Shown piece after piece: positions 6,656-7,569 of a DNA stretch of 7,569 bases (the stretch's first letter is position 1; the number at the start of each line of letters is the position of its first letter). Location of the stretch: positions 1-7,569 of the forward strand of contig CAZBVV010000087.1 in NCBI GenBank assembly GCA_964495345.1. The letters run 5' to 3'. Made by a program: the position numbers and the translations under genes. The stretch comes from UBA1081 sp964495345 (GTDB lineage: Bacteria; Bacillota; Clostridia; Oscillospirales; Acutalibacteraceae). A model generated the notes under the pieces. That model saw only the letters and a program-made list of their open reading frames with translations. It ran no database searches and was not told the DNA's origin.

Positions 6656-6800
6656 TAATGCATAATGTATAATGCATAATTCATAATTCTGGAAAAGGCT
6701 TCGCCTTTTGAACCATTATTATAATACTTAAATTTTAAAGTTTACGCACGATTTTAATTTTATGTTTAATTATGCATTATGCATTTTGAATTATGAATTA
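6656..6800. repeat. AT-rich MITE-like inverted-repeat element between mnmE and tadA
   Basis: The left arm (6656-6688) and right arm (6768-6800) are reverse complements at 28 of 33 positions. Both are built from repeated short words such as ATGCATAAT and TTCATAATT. Between them is a 7-bp hairpin, AAAAGGC-TTC-GCCTTTT (6693-6709), and AT-rich filler. The element starts 14 bases after the mnmE stop and ends just before the tadA ribosome binding site. It has no coding capacity of its own, although the tadA frame runs back into its right arm. It looks like a short non-autonomous repeat; such sequences would recur elsewhere in the genome. Confidence 0.6.
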
Positions 6801-6805
6801 TTTTT

Positions 6806-6810
6806 CGGAG
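6806..6810 (+). promoter_or_regulatory. Shine-Dalgarno site that decides the tadA start
   Basis: CGGAG ends eight bases before ATG 6819. The more upstream in-frame ATG at 6762 lies inside the inverted-repeat element and would add 19 residues (starting MFNYALC) not expected in TadA, so 6819 is the start. Confidence 0.75.
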
Positions 6811-6818
6811 AAAAAAAC

Positions 6819-7262
6819 ATGACCCACAGAGAACTTATGACACGAGCCATAGAGCTTGCAAAAGAAGCAATGAATGATGGTGAAATCCCCGTAGGTGCGG
6901 TAATTGCAAAGGACGGCGAGATTATCGCAGAGGGCAGAAACACCAGGGAAAAAGAGCATAATGCATTGGGACACGCCGAGATTCAGGCAATAGACAATGC
7001 ATGCAAAGCTCTGGGTGACTGGCGGCTTTCCGACTGCACAATGTATGTAACGCTTGAGCCTTGCCCCATGTGTGCAGGAGCAATCATCAACGCACGAATC
7101 AAAAAGGTTGTGTACGGTGCATACGATTTAAAAGCCGGCTCATGCTCCTCCGTCACTTCCCTGTTCAATCTTCCATATAACCACCAACCCGAATTACAGG
7201 AAGGCTTTATGGAAAATGATTGCAAAGAGCTGATGACAGAGTTTTTTAAAAAATTGAGATAA
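6819..7262 (+). CDS. tadA: tRNA(adenine-34) deaminase TadA
   Basis: A 147-residue protein, close to the usual TadA length. TadA is a zinc-dependent cytidine/deoxycytidylate-deaminase-fold enzyme that converts A34 to inosine in tRNA-Arg(ACG), letting one tRNA read CGU, CGC and CGA. The zinc and catalytic site is complete: HAE (52-54, His52 ligand and Glu54 proton shuttle) and PCPMCAGA (81-88, Cys82 and Cys85 ligands). GEIPVGAVI (21-29) and ARIKKVVYGAYDLKAG (92-107) fit the family. The start at ATG 6819 is chosen because it has a CGGAG site and matches family N-termini; a longer reading from 6762 enters the upstream repeat. It follows mnmE by 176 bases filled by that repeat. I could not place a convincing promoter there, so expression may be by read-through or from a weak promoter. 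Confidence 0.96.
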   Translation: MTHRELMTRAIELAKEAMNDGEIPVGAVIAKDGEIIAEGRNTREKEHNALGHAEIQAIDNACKALGDWRLSDCTMYVTLEPCPMCAGAIINARIKKVVYGAYDLKAGSCSSVTSLFNLPYNHQPELQEGFMENDCKELMTEFFKKLR

Positions 7263-7267
7263 AAAAC

Positions 7268-7301
7268 AAAGGTTATTGATTCGCAGCAGTCAATAACCTT
7301 T
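7268..7301. terminator. Bidirectional Rho-independent terminator between tadA and the XRE gene
   Basis: A perfect 12-bp stem (AAAGGTTATTGA, 7268-7279, with 7290-7301) and 10-base loop lie six bases after the tadA stop. On the plus strand it runs into T5 ATTAT; on the minus strand it runs into TTTGTTTTTT. It sits between two convergent genes and should serve both, the XRE stop being four bases away on the other side. Confidence 0.88.
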
Positions 7302-7304
7302 TTA

Positions 7305-7520
7305 TTATACATTAATATGAGGATTGTCTGTTCTGCCGAAAATGTAATCAACAGAAACATTGTAGTAATCTGCAAGAGCAATCAAAAATTCAAGAGGAAT
7401 GTTCTGAAATCCTCTTTCATACCGTGAATAAATGGTCTGTTTTGTACCGAGAATTTCAGCAATCTGTGCTTGTGTAAGGTCGTTGTCCTCACGCAAATCA
7501 CGAAGCCTCGGAAGATACAT
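7305..7520 (-). CDS. Small XRE/Cro-CI-family HTH transcriptional regulator
   Basis: A 71-residue protein consisting of little more than one HTH_3/XRE DNA-binding domain. The helix-turn-helix is LTQAQIAEILGTKQTIYSRYERG (15-37), followed by IPLEFLIALADYYNVSVDYIFGRTDNP (41-67), the common ending of this family. No sensor, peptidase or membrane region is present, so any signal input is unknown. ATG 7520-7518 has AGGTGG (minus strand, 7530-7525) four bases upstream. A 9-bp palindrome (7531-7554) sits immediately upstream and is a natural autoregulatory operator. The gene converges on tadA and shares its terminator, so it is functionally separate from the tRNA genes. Its partner, if any, would be divergent and beyond the right edge. 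Such regulators occur both in mobile elements and as ordinary chromosomal genes; I cannot tell which this is. Confidence 0.9.
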   Translation of the reverse strand: MYLPRLRDLREDNDLTQAQIAEILGTKQTIYSRYERGFQNIPLEFLIALADYYNVSVDYIFGRTDNPHINV

Positions 7521-7530
7521 AAAACCACCT

Positions 7531-7554
7531 CAATAGTACCGTTCTGTACTATTG
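7531..7554. promoter_or_regulatory. Palindromic operator candidate for the XRE regulator
   Basis: CAATAGTAC (7531-7539) and GTACTATTG (7546-7554) are perfect 9-bp reverse complements with a 6-base centre, a spacing fitting a dimeric HTH repressor. The site directly abuts the regulator's Shine-Dalgarno site. A perfect plus-strand TTGACA (7552-7557) overlaps its right arm, so a divergent promoter leading out of the window may also be controlled. A weak minus-strand -10 (TATTGT, 7560-7555) is possible, but its -35 would be outside the window. Confidence 0.6.
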
Positions 7555-7569
7555 ACAATACCACAAAAA

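Noticed and set aside
6693..6709. AAAAGGC-TTC-GCCTTTT hairpin as an mnmE terminator
   Set aside because: The stem is only 7 bp and the four T's are part of the stem with no following U-run; it is better seen as the core of the inverted-repeat element.
6668..6725. TATAAT hexamers (6668-6673 and 6720-6725) as tadA promoters
   Set aside because: Neither has a reasonable -35 at 16-18 bases, and such hexamers are expected by chance in this AT-rich repeat.
6983..7381. 132-residue minus-strand frame opposite tadA and the XRE 3' end
   Set aside because: It runs through the terminator stem and antisense to tadA's catalytic region; both overlapped genes are clearly real.

Overview
The window looks like chromosomal DNA of a moderately AT-rich, low-GC Gram-positive bacterium, most likely a gut-type Clostridia (Oscillospiraceae/Ruminococcus-like). 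This rests on protein style, strong AGGAGG-type ribosome binding sites, consensus SigA promoters and AT-rich intergenic inverted repeats. The taxonomic guess is an inference; nothing here fixes the species.

Layout. Positions 1-302 are non-coding, highly palindromic DNA downstream of rpsU. It has 26-base imperfect inverted repeats at its ends (5-30 and 253-278), a terminator-like hairpin (66-104) and a long imperfect hairpin (148-252). rpsU (ribosomal protein S21) lies on the minus strand at 303-479 with a near-perfect promoter. A divergent promoter starts the main plus-strand gene series: murL (706-2094), overlapping by 23 bases a MurD-type ligase (2072-3370), then mnmG (3412-5277) and mnmE (5281-6642). 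A 145-base AT-rich inverted-repeat element (6656-6800) separates mnmE from tadA (6819-7262). A probable bidirectional terminator (7268-7301) divides tadA from a convergent minus-strand XRE-family regulator (7305-7520). That regulator has a palindromic operator candidate just upstream, at the window edge.

How the genes fit together. murL and the overlapping ligase form a recognisable pair. The ligase is better explained as MurD2, which adds L-Glu to UDP-MurNAc-L-Ala, with MurL then epimerising the terminal L-Glu to D-Glu. This is the alternative peptidoglycan route described in Xanthomonas, replacing racemase-made free D-Glu plus classical MurD. The ligase's altered glutamate-site residues support the reading. 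mnmG, mnmE and tadA all modify the wobble base (position 34) of tRNAs. MnmE-MnmG form one complex that makes the xm5U34 group, and TadA makes inosine 34.

The genes are mostly ordinary housekeeping genes. The parts most worth a second look are the MurL-MurD2 route in this kind of organism, the perfect 18-bp palindrome at the murD-mnmG junction, and the two intergenic inverted-repeat elements. I see no phage, CRISPR, tRNA, rRNA or insertion-sequence transposase.
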